Shown: piece after piece, positions 15,915 to 24,341 of the stretch
How the letters are laid out: each line of letters begins with the position of its first letter
Position numbering within the stretch: the stretch's first letter is position 1
Source of the DNA: UBA4615 sp964399635
Lineage (GTDB): Bacteria; Pseudomonadota; Gammaproteobacteria; Burkholderiales; Burkholderiaceae_E
Assembly: GCA_964399635.1 (NCBI GenBank)
Contig: CAYNRU010000034.1
Span: forward strand, 62,001-126,000
DNA length: 64,000 bases
Direction: 5' to 3'
Notes under the pieces: generated by a model
Told to the model about the DNA's origin: nothing
What the model saw: the letters and a program-made list of their open reading frames with translations, nothing else
The model's database searches: none
Made by a program: the position numbers and the translations under genes

Positions 15915-16150
15915 CAGCCTCGAGCCGGGGCCCAGCCCCCAGCTCTGCGCCGTGACGCGCCCGCCATGCAGCACGACCAGCTGCTTGACCATCGCGAGCC
16001 CGATGCCCACCCCCCGCGGGCGCGGTCGATCGTGGTGTCGATCTGGCTGAAGTGCTCGAACAGCAGCGGGATCCGGTGGGCGGCAATGCCCACGCGCGTG
16101 TCGGCCACGCGGATCGCGACCTCGTCGCGCGAATCGATGACCGGCATGGC
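15915..16150 (-). pseudogene. Sensor histidine kinase remnant (ATPase domain, frameshifted)
   Basis: One frame reads DEVAIRVADTRVGIAAHRIP and LLFEHFSQIDTTIDRARGG, the G1 and F boxes of a HATPase domain. A second frame continues VGIGLAMVKQLVVLHGG (G2 box) to GLGPGSRL. Adding one base to the six-C run at 16010-16015 restores a continuous kinase C-terminus, so a one-base loss in that run explains the break. The G1 box is also altered (DTRVG instead of DTGxG), and everything upstream of the N/G1 region and the usual C-terminus is absent. This is an old relic. Confidence 0.7.
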
Positions 16151-16218
16151 GCAATCCAGGCATGCGGCCACGCCGACTGGCGCGCATCGGACGAGCCGTC
16201 ACGCGGCCGGGCGGCGGC

Positions 16219-16980
16219 CTATCGGGCCAGGTAGCCCGAGTCCACCGCGAGGATGTGGCCGGTGATCGAGGCGGCAGCGCCGCTTGCGAGGAACAGCACC
16301 GCCTGCGCGACGTCGTCGGGCGTCGGCAGCCGCCCGAGCGGTGCGTGGGCCATCACCGTGGCCAGGCGCTGGGGGTCCGAGAAGATCGGCTCGGTGAGCG
16401 GCGTATCGACGTAGTTGGGCGCGACCGCGTTGACGCGGATGCCGAGCGCCGCCCACTCGAGCGCGAGCGCGCGCGTCAGGTTCACGACCGCCCCCTTGCT
16501 CGCCTGGTACGCGGCGTTGGGAAACAGCCCGCCCGACAGGCCCATCACCGAGGCGAGGTTCACGATCGCGCCGCCGCGGCCCTGCATGCGCCGCGCGGCG
16601 AGCCGGTTGCTGAAGAACAGGCCGTTGAGGTTGACGTCGACGACCCGCTCGAAGTCCGCCCGCGGCACGTCCAGCGCGGGGCCGCGGATGCCGATGCCGG
16701 CGTTGGCGACCAGCACGTCGGGCGCGCCCAGCGTGTCGGACACGCGCCCGAACGCGAGGTCGAGGGCGTCGTGGTCGGTGATGTCGACGGCGATGCGCAG
16801 TGCGGCGGCGGGCGCGCCCGCCTCGAGCGCATCCGCGTCGCGGTCGATCGCGGCGACGCGGGCGCCGGCGTGTGCGAAGGCGGCCGCGATCGCCGCGCCC
16901 AGGCCGCGGGCGGCGCCGGTCACGATCACGCAGCGATCGTCGAAGTGCCAGGTCGGGAGGCGGGCGGCGGGAGTCGGCAT
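16219..16980 (-). CDS. SDR-family NAD(P) oxidoreductase
   Basis: 253 residues. Classical SDR motifs are all present: TGAARGLG (about residue 21), NAGIGIRG (about 92), the catalytic Ser in NLASVMG, YQASK (about 158) and VNAVAPNYVDTPL. Length is typical. It follows the MarR gene by 46 bases in the same direction and is probably the last gene of the nitroreductase-marR-SDR transcript. Such SDRs reduce ketones or oxidise hydroxy groups; substrate unknown. Confidence 0.92.
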   Translation of the reverse strand: MPTPAARLPTWHFDDRCVIVTGAARGLGAAIAAAFAHAGARVAAIDRDADALEAGAPAAALRIAVDITDHDALDLAFGRVSDTLGAPDVLVANAGIGIRGPALDVPRADFERVVDVNLNGLFFSNRLAARRMQGRGGAIVNLASVMGLSGGLFPNAAYQASKGAVVNLTRALALEWAALGIRVNAVAPNYVDTPLTEPIFSDPQRLATVMAHAPLGRLPTPDDVAQAVLFLASGAAASITGHILAVDSGYLAR

Positions 16981-17026
16981 GGGTCGTGTCTCGTCGGTCG
17001 TGAAGGGGTGCGCCGTGCGACGCGGG

Positions 17027-17530
17027 TCAGCGGTTGCGGTCGAGCCATTCGCGGATCCGCACCAGGCCGGGCAGCAGCCGCTCGAAGAGGGGATCCCCGA
17101 GCTCGTCCTGCAGCCGCGCGAGCTCGGGGTCCAGGGCCGCGACCGCCTCGCCGCGCAGCACTCTGCCCGCGGTGGTGATCGACACCAGCTTGCCGCGGCT
17201 GTCGTCAGGGTTGTCTCGCACGGCCACGAGCGCCTGCTCCTCGAGCTTGTGGACCAGCTTTCCCATCGCGGGCTTGCTGACCTGGAACGACCGGGCGAGC
17301 TCGACCAGGCTGCGCTCGCCGCCCAGCCGGACGAAGTGGTTCAGCACCCCGAACTGCGCGACGGTCAGGCCACCCGGCAGCACCCGCTCGAAGCGGTTGC
17401 GCGAGAGCTGGCCGATGATGCCGATCTCGTTCATGAAGCGGAACGCCGGCGGGTCGGCGACGGGCGAGGCGGGCTCGCGGCGCGCCGGGGCGGCGCGTGC
17501 GGGGCGTACGGCAGGGGGGCGGGCGGGCAC
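17027..17530 (-). CDS. MarR-family transcriptional regulator
   Basis: 167 residues with an Ala/Pro/Arg-rich head of about 30 residues. The winged helix is clear: GGLTVAQFGVLNHFVRLGG, SLVELARSFQVSKPAMGKLV and the wing DNPDDSRGKLVSITTAGR. MarR dimers bind inverted repeats and usually sense small aromatic or oxidised compounds. It is located inside the operon whose promoter (18851-18879) carries palindromic sites, so autoregulation is likely. The same half-site also appears in front of the PhyH and MetE-like genes at 3.4-3.5 kb, which may be further targets. Confidence 0.9.
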   Translation of the reverse strand: MPARPPAVRPARAAPARREPASPVADPPAFRFMNEIGIIGQLSRNRFERVLPGGLTVAQFGVLNHFVRLGGERSLVELARSFQVSKPAMGKLVHKLEEQALVAVRDNPDDSRGKLVSITTAGRVLRGEAVAALDPELARLQDELGDPLFERLLPGLVRIREWLDRNR

Positions 17531-17601
17531 GGCCGCATTCTACGGCCTGCGCCGGCGCCGCCCGCCGCTGCCGGCAGCCGGGGCGCGGGCGGGCGCGGCG
17601 C

Positions 17602-18786
17602 TCAGGACCGCACGAAGGCGTCGAGCGGCCGGCGCGGGCTGCGCGGCGGCGACGACGACGGATGGCCCACCCGCACCAGCATCTGCACCTTGTCGCCCGG
17701 GCGCTGTCCGACCAGGCGTTCGAACTCGCGCTGCAGCGGCTGCATCTCCTCGAACTCCTGCAGCACCTGGCTCGGCGGCTGCGTGACCAGCCCGAGCGCC
17801 GACGCCTGCAGCTGCAGGCGGACGAACGCGCGGCCGGCCTCGAGCTGCGCGGCGCGTCCGCCGGCCGCGGTCGTCAGCCACACCCAGGTGCCCGTGCCGG
17901 GCACCCAGTCGCGCACGCGCTTCAGGCCCGACTCGAAGTAGGCCGACGCCGGGTCCATCGCCTTCGCGGGGGTCATCTGCCCGGCCAGCTTCAGCGCCTC
18001 CATCATCGGCCCCGAGAGCGAGATGCCGTCGCGGTGCCGCGCGATCTCGGCGCTGCCCACGCGGGTGAGGTCGACGCTCTCCTTCCAGGTCCGCGGCGTG
18101 CGCTGCTCGATCTCCCAGGCCCGGACCATCACGTCGTTCAGGCGCCCGACCAGCTCCGACGCCTGCGTGCCTTGCGCCGCGACGCCCGGACGGGAGGCCG
18201 CCGCGAGGAGCGCGGCGAGGGCGTCGGGTGCCACCGGCTGCAGCGCGAACGGCTGCTTGTACGTGCCGCGCACGCCGACCCGGGACCACAGCGGGTCGGT
18301 CGACGGTGGGGCTGCGGCGAGCCGCACGCGCGCGATCGGCCGCGCGTCGAGGCGGTCCGGGCCGGGCTCGCCCTCGGGGAAGGGCTCGATGATCGCGCGT
18401 CGCCCCTCGACGGCCGCGGCCATCGCCAGCAGCTCCAGGAACGCGCCGTGGCCGATCACGATCTGCCTGGACATCGGGTCGGTCATCGGCAGCGCGCGCT
18501 GCGGGTCGTGGTACAGCACGATGGTGTCGTCTTGGCGCAGGTCGACCAGCCAGGGCTGCAGGTTGTGCGGGTTGGGCGCGAGGATGGCCCAGGACAGCAG
18601 GCGCCGGCGCAGGTCGGCCGGCTCGCCCGCGGTGCGCCAGGCCTCGGTGGCCTCGGCGGGCATCGCGCTGCAGCCGCCGAGCGCCGGCAGCGCGGCGGAA
18701 ACGACGGTGCCCGACCCGATCACGCGGATGAAGCGGCGACGGCCGGTGGCGGGAGAGACGGTGGGGCGGGGGATGGAATCGGTCAT
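17602..18786 (-). CDS. Acg-like nitroreductase family protein with Tat/lipoprotein signal
   Basis: 394 residues from MTDSIPRPTVSPATG. The N-terminus holds GRRRFIRVIG (twin-arginine motif) and then ALPALGGCSAM, a lipobox-like LGGC, so the protein is probably exported folded and lipid-anchored. The body shows LAPNPHNLQPWLV, the flavin-binding signature of the Acg branch of nitroreductases, and later VTQPPSQVLQEFEEM. Acg-type proteins bind FMN; some act as FMN stores rather than reductases. It is first of the minus-strand operon with marR and an SDR and lies directly downstream of the palindromic promoter. A chromosomal nitroreductase with a Tat signal is unusual. Confidence 0.85.
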   Translation of the reverse strand: MTDSIPRPTVSPATGRRRFIRVIGSGTVVSAALPALGGCSAMPAEATEAWRTAGEPADLRRRLLSWAILAPNPHNLQPWLVDLRQDDTIVLYHDPQRALPMTDPMSRQIVIGHGAFLELLAMAAAVEGRRAIIEPFPEGEPGPDRLDARPIARVRLAAAPPSTDPLWSRVGVRGTYKQPFALQPVAPDALAALLAAASRPGVAAQGTQASELVGRLNDVMVRAWEIEQRTPRTWKESVDLTRVGSAEIARHRDGISLSGPMMEALKLAGQMTPAKAMDPASAYFESGLKRVRDWVPGTGTWVWLTTAAGGRAAQLEAGRAFVRLQLQASALGLVTQPPSQVLQEFEEMQPLQREFERLVGQRPGDKVQMLVRVGHPSSSPPRSPRRPLDAFVRS

Positions 18787-18825
18787 CGCGGCCTCGCGGT
18801 GGGGAGCGCGACCGGCGGCGCGCAA

Positions 18826-18845
18826 TCAGTAAACCGGTTTACTGA
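18826..18845. promoter_or_regulatory. 20-bp perfect palindromic operator
   Basis: TCAGTAAACCGGTTTACTGA is an exact 20-base palindrome. It lies just after the -10 element of the nitroreductase-marR-SDR promoter, so a bound dimer would sit on the transcription start. A second, imperfect copy (GTGAACTGGTTAAC on the minus strand, 18857-18870) lies between -35 and -10. Confidence 0.8.
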
Positions 18846-18850
18846 GTGCG

Positions 18851-18879
18851 ATGATAGTTAACCAGTTCACCAATGTCAA
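18851..18879 (-). promoter_or_regulatory. Sigma-70 promoter of the nitroreductase-marR-SDR operon
   Basis: On the minus strand TTGACA (18879-18874, perfect -35), a 17-base spacer and TATCAT (18856-18851, 5/6 match to -10). The spacer contains an operator-like half palindrome and the perfect palindrome follows at 18826-18845. The nitroreductase ATG is 40 bases further downstream. Confidence 0.8.
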
Positions 18880-18899
18880 CGCCCCGGCAGGGCCTCGCG

Positions 18900-19559
18900 T
18901 CAGTCGTCCTCGTCGCCGATCACGACCTCCCCGCGCGGCGTCTCGAACGTGGCCCGCAGCCAGCCCGGCGCGTCGGGGTCGGCCGCCTCGATCCATTCGA
19001 TCGGGACCGGCGCGCTCACGGCGGGGCGCCGCTCGACGATCGCCCGCGGGCCCCGCACGGCCAGCCCGGCGAGCCTCACGCCGGCGTCGGGCAGGCGCAG
19101 GCCCGGGCGCTGCGCTTCGGGCACGTCCCACTGGATCACCGTCGGCAGCAGCCCGTCGCCGGGCGGGTGGCCGCCGGTGGGCACGGTGATGCGCCAGCGC
19201 AGCGCGCCGCGGGTCATCGGCATCGCGGGGCCGGGCAGGTACTTCAGGCGTCGGATGTCGGCGTCGAGGTCGTCGCTGCGGGCCAGCCAGTGCACGAGTC
19301 GCGGGGCGCGCCGCAGGCGCTTGCGCATCGCCGGGTCGTCGAGCATGAAGGGCCGCGGCGTGGCCGGGTCGGGCTGCGACGGGTCGGTCGCGATCAGCTC
19401 GAGGTAGGTGCCGCCGCCCAGGCCCAGCAGCCGGTTGTGGGTGCCCCAGCCGACGTGCTGGCCGCCAGGCACGAGCGGCACGCCCAGGCGCTCGCTCAGC
19501 CAGGCTTCGCCGGTGTCGAGGTCGGTGGCGGCGATCACGAGATGGTCGAGTTCGAGCAT
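18900..19559 (-). CDS. VOC-family (Glyoxalase_3-type) protein
   Basis: 219 residues, MLELDHLVIAATDLDTGEAW. It begins with the typical VOC strand-helix (DHLVIAATDLD), continues HVGWGTHNRLLGLGGGTYLE (candidate metal ligands His and Glu), and has a second half containing the two further beta-alpha units, as in the ~210-residue PF13468-type family. Specific activity is unknown. It is upstream of, and in the same direction as, the nitroreductase operon, but the strong promoter between them makes separate control likely. It is divergent from argS. Confidence 0.85.
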   Translation of the reverse strand: MLELDHLVIAATDLDTGEAWLSERLGVPLVPGGQHVGWGTHNRLLGLGGGTYLELIATDPSQPDPATPRPFMLDDPAMRKRLRRAPRLVHWLARSDDLDADIRRLKYLPGPAMPMTRGALRWRITVPTGGHPPGDGLLPTVIQWDVPEAQRPGLRLPDAGVRLAGLAVRGPRAIVERRPAVSAPVPIEWIEAADPDAPGWLRATFETPRGEVVIGDEDD

Positions 19560-19670
19560 GGAAGGGTCCGGTGGTTGAGCGCGGCGATGCTGACCCGCGG
19601 TTGCGGGCGCCGGGCCGCTTCGGGGCCACGGTGTCCGCCGCCGCCCGTCGGCTGCCCGCGGCCGGCCCGG

Positions 19671-19676
19671 TAGAAT
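19671..19676 (+). promoter_or_regulatory. -10 element of argS (very short leader)
   Basis: TAGAAT (5/6 match) ends nine bases before the argS ATG at 19685, so transcription would start one or two bases upstream of the start codon. The corresponding -35 (TCGGCT, 19648-19653) is poor. Confidence 0.4.
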
Positions 19677-19684
19677 GCCGCGCC

Positions 19685-21460
19685 ATGCTCAACGAACACA
19701 AGCAACGACTCGCGCAGGCCTTCGAGGCCGCCGCCGTCGCACTCGCGGCCACCTCCGGCGACGCCGCCGCCATCGAGGCGGCGGGGCGCGCCCGCGCGGT
19801 GCTCGACCGGCCCAAGCAGGCCGACCACGGCGACCTCGCCTGCAACCTCGCGCTGCAACTCGCCAAGGCGCTCAGGCGCAATCCGCGCGAGGTCGCGCAG
19901 GCGCTGGTCGACGCGGTCCGTGCATCGCCCGCGGGCGAGCTGCTCGAGTCGGCCGAGATCGCCGGCCCCGGCTTCGTGAACCTGAGGCTCGCGCCGTCGG
20001 CCAAGCGCCAGGTGATCGGGCAGGTCTTCGCCGAGGGAGAGCGCTACGGGCGCGCCGTGCCGGCCACGTCCCCGGGGCGCGTGCTGGTCGAGTTCGTGTC
20101 GGCCAACCCCACCGGCCCGCTGCACGTGGGTCACGGCCGCCAGGCGGCGCTCGGCGATGCGATCGCCACGCTGCTCGAGGCGGTCGGATGGCAGGTGCAG
20201 CGCGAGTTCTACTACAACGACGCCGGCGCCCAGATCGCCAACCTCGCGCTGTCGGTGCAGGCGCGCGCCCGCGGCATCGGTCCCGACGACGAGCGCTTCC
20301 CGAAGGACGGCTACCGCGGCGACTACATCGCCGACATCGCGCGCGGCTACATGGCGGGCGTCACCGTGTCAGCGCAGCGCGTCGAGCCGGTGACAGGCCG
20401 CGCCGACCCCGACGACCTCGACGCGATCCGCGCGTTCGCCGTTGCGTGCCTGCGCCACGAGCAGGACCTCGACCTGCAGGCCTTCGGGGTGCGCTTCGAC
20501 ATGTACTACCTCGAGTCCTCGCTGTATTCCGAGGGCAAGGTCGCGGCCACCGTCGAGGGCCTGGGGCGCACCGGCCACACCTACGAGCAGGACGGCGCGC
20601 TGTGGCTGCGCTCGACCGACTTCGGCGACGACAAGGACCGCGTGATGCGCAAGTCCGACGGCGGGTACACCTACTTCGTGCCCGACGTCGCCTACCACGT
20701 CACCAAGTGGCAGCGCGGCTTTGCCCGCGCGATCAACATCCAGGGCTCGGACCACCACGGCACGATCTCGCGCGTGCGGGCCGGGCTGCAGGCGCTCGAC
20801 ATCGGGATCCCCAGGGGCTACCCCGACTACGTGCTGCACAAGATGGTCACCGTGATGCGTGGCGGCGAGGAGGTGAAGATCTCCAAGCGCGCGGGCGCCT
20901 ACGTGACGCTGCGCGACCTGATCGAGTGGTCGGGCGGGATCGGCCCCGACGGCACCCCGCCCGAGGGCGTGACGCGCGAGGAAGCGCTGCGCCGCGGGCG
21001 CGACGCGGTGCGCTTCTTCCTGATCCTGCGCAAGGCCGACTCCGAGTTCGTGTTCGACGTGGACCTCGCGCTGTCGCGATCGGACGAGAACCCGGTGTAC
21101 TACGTGCAGTACGCGCACGCCCGCATCTGCTCGGTGCTCGGGCAGGCGGGCGCCGACGAGGCACGGTTGCGCGCGGCCGACCTGACGCTGCTGACGGGGC
21201 CGCGCGAGTTCGCGCTGATGGCGCTGCTGGCGGAGTTTCCACAGCTGCTCCAGACCGCGGCCGAGGACCTGGCGCCGCATGCGCTGGCCTTCTGGCTCAA
21301 GGATCTCGCCTCGGAGTTTCACGGTTACTATAACGCCGAGCGGTTCCTGGTCGACGATGCCGCGCTGCGTGCGGCCCGGCTCGCACTGCTGCTCGCCGTC
21401 AGGCAGGTGCTGCGCAACGGGCTCGCGCTGATCGGCGTGTCGGCCCCCGACCGGATGTGA
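19685..21460 (+). CDS. argS: Arginyl-tRNA synthetase
   Basis: 591 residues, a class I synthetase charging tRNA-Arg in the cytosol. The N-terminal additional domain precedes the catalytic core with ANPTGPLHVGHGRQAALGD (HIGH motif as HVGH, residues 147-150). The KMSKS-like loop reads KISKRAG (from residue 398), and the DALR anticodon-binding domain ends the protein (YYVQYAHARICS onwards to NGLALIGVSAPDRM). The length is normal. It is followed within 13 bases by a SPOR protein and then dsbA, a common order in Burkholderiales. The predicted -10 nearly abuts the start codon, so the leader is minimal. Confidence 0.97.
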   Translation: MLNEHKQRLAQAFEAAAVALAATSGDAAAIEAAGRARAVLDRPKQADHGDLACNLALQLAKALRRNPREVAQALVDAVRASPAGELLESAEIAGPGFVNLRLAPSAKRQVIGQVFAEGERYGRAVPATSPGRVLVEFVSANPTGPLHVGHGRQAALGDAIATLLEAVGWQVQREFYYNDAGAQIANLALSVQARARGIGPDDERFPKDGYRGDYIADIARGYMAGVTVSAQRVEPVTGRADPDDLDAIRAFAVACLRHEQDLDLQAFGVRFDMYYLESSLYSEGKVAATVEGLGRTGHTYEQDGALWLRSTDFGDDKDRVMRKSDGGYTYFVPDVAYHVTKWQRGFARAINIQGSDHHGTISRVRAGLQALDIGIPRGYPDYVLHKMVTVMRGGEEVKISKRAGAYVTLRDLIEWSGGIGPDGTPPEGVTREEALRRGRDAVRFFLILRKADSEFVFDVDLALSRSDENPVYYVQYAHARICSVLGQAGADEARLRAADLTLLTGPREFALMALLAEFPQLLQTAAEDLAPHALAFWLKDLASEFHGYYNAERFLVDDAALRAARLALLLAVRQVLRNGLALIGVSAPDRM

Positions 21461-21473
21461 GGGCGCAGCAGCG

Positions 21474-22112
21474 ATGGTGACCGCAGTCGAGCGCAAGAGA
21501 AGCCGTCGCCGCGCCGGCGGCGGCATGCTGCTGGGCGTCGTGATCGGGCTGCTGGTCGGCCTGGCCGTCGCGGTCGCGGCGGCGCTGTACATGACCCGCT
21601 CCTCGGTCCCCTTCCTCGACCGCACCAAGCGCCCGCCCGCCGCCGAGCCGGGCAAGGCGGCCGACCTGCCCGACCCCAACCGCCCCGGCCAGAAGGCCCG
21701 TCCGCCCGGCGCCGACGCGCCCGCGGCCCCGCCGCCGGTGGCAGCGCCGGCCGTCCCGCCGGCCACGCCCGCTGCGCCGCCCGCCCCGCCCGGGGCCGCC
21801 GTGCCGCCGGTCGCCACGGCCCCGCCGTCCGCGCCGCCGGTGTCTGGCGCGACCCCTGCGCCCGACGCCGCCGCGGACCGTGTCGTCTACCTGCTGCAGG
21901 CTGGCGCGTTCAAGGGACAGGAAGACGCCGACGGCATGAAGGCCAAGCTCGCGCTGATCGGCTTCGAGGCCAGGATCGTCACCGCCGAGGTCAACGGCGT
22001 CACCTTCTACCGGGTTCGGGTCGGCCCCTACGGCCAGCTCGACGACATGAACAAGGCGCGCACCCGCCTTGCCGAAAACGGCATCGAGGCATCGGTGGTG
22101 CGTCAACGATGA
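21474..22112 (+). CDS. SPOR-domain inner-membrane protein (FtsN-like)
   Basis: 212 residues. A short basic cytoplasmic tail (ERKRSRRRAGGG) precedes a single membrane helix (about 17-40), a PFLDR motif, a long Pro/Ala-rich periplasmic linker (about 50-135) and a C-terminal SPOR domain (VVYLLQAGAFKGQEDADGMK to RVGPYGQLDDMNKARTRL). SPOR domains bind denuded septal peptidoglycan, so a role in cell division is likely; the architecture is that of FtsN, but essential FtsN segments are not identifiable. Located between argS and dsbA. Confidence 0.9.
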   Translation: MVTAVERKRSRRRAGGGMLLGVVIGLLVGLAVAVAAALYMTRSSVPFLDRTKRPPAAEPGKAADLPDPNRPGQKARPPGADAPAAPPPVAAPAVPPATPAAPPAPPGAAVPPVATAPPSAPPVSGATPAPDAAADRVVYLLQAGAFKGQEDADGMKAKLALIGFEARIVTAEVNGVTFYRVRVGPYGQLDDMNKARTRLAENGIEASVVRQR

Positions 22113-22119
22113 GGACGCG

Positions 22120-22755
22120 ATGAAGACATTCACACGGCGCGAATTCGTGGCGGCGGTCGGCCTGGCTGGCGTCGCAGCAGGTGCCGGCGCGCAGGGCGGC
22201 AGCGGCGACGGCTTCGAGTACCGCTCGGTCAAGCCCCAGGCGCCCACCGACGCGCCCGCGGGCAAGGTCGAGATCGTCGAGTTCTTCTGGTATGGCTGCC
22301 CGCACTGCTTCGCGCTGGAGCCTGCGCTCAAGGAGTGGCTGAGGAAGCTGCCCGCCGACGTCGCGTTCCGCAAGGTGCACGTGCCCTGGCAGGTGCAGGC
22401 GCACCAGCAGCTCTTCTTCACCCTCGAGACGCTGAACCAGGCCGATGCGCTCAACGAGAAGGTCTTCACCGCGATCCACACCGACCGCAACAAGCTCGAC
22501 ACCGCCGACCTGATGGCCGAGCTCGTGTCGCGCAACGGCGTCGACCGCAAGCAGTTCCTCGACACCTTCGCATCGTTCGGGGTGCGCACGCGCATGCAGC
22601 GCGCCGCGCAGCTCGCCGCCGCCTACAAGGTCGACGGCGTGCCGACCTTCGGTGTCGCCGGCAAGTGGGTCACCGCGCCGTCCATGGCGGGGTCCAACGC
22701 CGCGGCACTCAAGGTGGTCGACATGCTGGCCGACCGGGCGCGCAAGGGCGGCTGA
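22120..22755 (+). CDS. dsbA: Thiol:disulfide interchange protein DsbA
   Basis: 211 residues. The start MKTFTRREFVAAVGLAGVAA combines a basic tail with a Tat-like TRREFV motif and a cleavable signal (GAGA-Q). The mature protein has the thioredoxin fold with an inserted helical domain; the active site is WYGCPHC (Cys60-Cys63) and the cis-proline loop is DGVPTFGV. DsbA oxidises cysteine pairs in newly exported proteins. A GAGG ribosome site overlaps the end of the SPOR gene. The TRREFV motif would be atypical for DsbA, which is normally Sec/SRP exported. Confidence 0.94.
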   Translation: MKTFTRREFVAAVGLAGVAAGAGAQGGSGDGFEYRSVKPQAPTDAPAGKVEIVEFFWYGCPHCFALEPALKEWLRKLPADVAFRKVHVPWQVQAHQQLFFTLETLNQADALNEKVFTAIHTDRNKLDTADLMAELVSRNGVDRKQFLDTFASFGVRTRMQRAAQLAAAYKVDGVPTFGVAGKWVTAPSMAGSNAAALKVVDMLADRARKGG

Positions 22756-22788
22756 CGCCGCCCCGCCGCAGGGTCGGCGAGCGGTCCG

Positions 22789-23574
22789 ATGCGGGTCTTC
22801 CTGACGGGCGCCTCGAGCGGGCTGGGCGAGGCGCTTGCCCTCGAGTACGCGCGCCGCCACCCCGGACTCGTGCTGGGCCTGGCGGCTCGCCGCGCGCAGG
22901 CGCTGCAGGCGCTCGCGGCCCGCATGCCGCAGACCACCGTCGCGACCTATCCGCTCGACGTCACCGATCGCACCGCGCTCGCCGACGCGGGGCGCGACTT
23001 CATCGAGCGCTTCGGCCCCCCCGACGTGGTGATCGCCAACGCCGGCATCAACGGCCCGACGATCACCGGCACACCGGGTGACGCCGAGACCTTCGAGCGC
23101 ATCCTGCGCACCAACGTCGCCGGCGTGTTCGACACCTTCGCGCCATTCGCCCCCGCCATGCGCACGCGCGGCAGCGGCAGGCTCGTCGGCATAGCGAGCG
23201 TGGCCGCAGTGCGCGGCTTCCCGTCGCTCGGGGGCTACTGCGCGTCCAAGGCGGCCGTGGTCGCCTACCTGGAGAGCCTGCGGCTCGAGCTGCGCAGCAG
23301 CGGCGTACGCGTGGTCACCGTGGCGCCCGGCTACGTACGCACGCCGATGACTGCCCCCAACCGCTACCGGATGCCCTTCCTGATGGACGCCGACGCGTTC
23401 GCGAGGCGTGCGCATGACGCGATCGCGCGGGGCCGTCCGTTCGCGACCATCCCGTGGCAGATGGGCTGGGTCGCGCGGGTGCTGCGGATCCTCCCGCCCG
23501 CGGTGTTCGACGCCGCGTTTGCCCGCGCGCCGCACAAGCCCCGCGCCGGACCGGTGCCGCCCGAGGCGCCGTGA
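22789..23574 (+). CDS. SDR-family oxidoreductase
   Basis: 261 residues, MRVFLTGASSGLGEALALEY. NAD(P) motif TGASSGLG, NAGINGP, catalytic Ser in GIASVAAVRG and YCASK (about residue 152) are intact. The C-terminus has an extra hydrophobic segment (IPWQMGWVARVLRILPPAVF), a feature of membrane-associated SDRs such as those acting on lipids or sterols. It starts 33 bases after dsbA and ends with a GTGA overlap to the metal-receptor-like gene, so these genes form one transcript. Substrate unknown. Confidence 0.9.
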   Translation: MRVFLTGASSGLGEALALEYARRHPGLVLGLAARRAQALQALAARMPQTTVATYPLDVTDRTALADAGRDFIERFGPPDVVIANAGINGPTITGTPGDAETFERILRTNVAGVFDTFAPFAPAMRTRGSGRLVGIASVAAVRGFPSLGGYCASKAAVVAYLESLRLELRSSGVRVVTVAPGYVRTPMTAPNRYRMPFLMDADAFARRAHDAIARGRPFATIPWQMGWVARVLRILPPAVFDAAFARAPHKPRAGPVPPEAP

Positions 23575-24341
23575 GCGCGCCGCCGCGCATCGTCAGCCTG
23601 GTGCCGAGCCTGACGGAGCTGCTCTTCGAGCTGGGGCTCGGCGAGCACGTGGTCGGGCGGACCGGATTCTGCGTGCATCCGCGCGATGCGGTGCGGGCCG
23701 TGCCCAAGGTCGGCGGCACCAAGACCGTCGACGTGGACGCGGTGATCGCGCTCGCGCCGACGCACCTGGTGGTCAACGTCGACGAGAACGAGAAGCCGAC
23801 GGTGGAGCGCCTCGCGCGCCACGTGCCGCAGGTGGTGGTCACCCATCCGCTGAAGGCGCTCGACAACCTCGCGCTCTACGAGCAGTTCGGCCGGACCTTC
23901 GATCGCGCCGCGCAGTCCGCCCGTCTGGCGGAACGGCTGCAGGCGGCCCTGGCCGAAGCGCGAGCGCGACAATGGGCATCCCGTGACGTGCTGTACCTCA
24001 TCTGGAAATCCCCCTGGATGACCGTTTCGAGCGACACCTACATCGCCGACATGCTCGCCCAGGTCGGGCTGCGCACGCTGGCCCCGCCGTCGGAGCGCCG
24101 GTATCCCGAGCTCGACTGGGCGACGCTGCCCCCGCAGCGCGCCGACCTGGTGCTGTTCTCGAGCGAGCCGTACCGGTTCAGGGCGCGCGACGCGCTCGCC
24201 TTCGCGACGGAGCACGGGATGGCGCCGTCGCGCTGCCTCACCATCGACGGCGAGATGACCTCCTGGTATGGGCCGCGCGCCATCGAAGGCCTTCGCTACC
24301 TCGTGCGCCTGCGCGAGACGCTCGAGGCGCAGCCGGGATGA
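23571..24341 (+). CDS. Helical-backbone metal receptor (BtuF-like cobalamin/siderophore-binding fold) without signal peptide
   Basis: 256 residues from GTG 23571. RIVSLVPSLTELLFELGLGE is the standard start of the mature domain of BtuF/FhuD-like receptors, with a helical backbone and two lobes (VNVDENEKPTVERL; YLIWKSPWMTVSSDTYIADML). There is no signal peptide, because the fold begins at residue 6 and the start is fixed by the overlap with the previous stop; the protein is presumably cytosolic unless another start is used. No ABC permease or ATPase gene is adjacent. Its stop overlaps the rlpA start. Confidence 0.85.
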   Translation: MSAPPRIVSLVPSLTELLFELGLGEHVVGRTGFCVHPRDAVRAVPKVGGTKTVDVDAVIALAPTHLVVNVDENEKPTVERLARHVPQVVVTHPLKALDNLALYEQFGRTFDRAAQSARLAERLQAALAEARARQWASRDVLYLIWKSPWMTVSSDTYIADMLAQVGLRTLAPPSERRYPELDWATLPPQRADLVLFSSEPYRFRARDALAFATEHGMAPSRCLTIDGEMTSWYGPRAIEGLRYLVRLRETLEAQPG

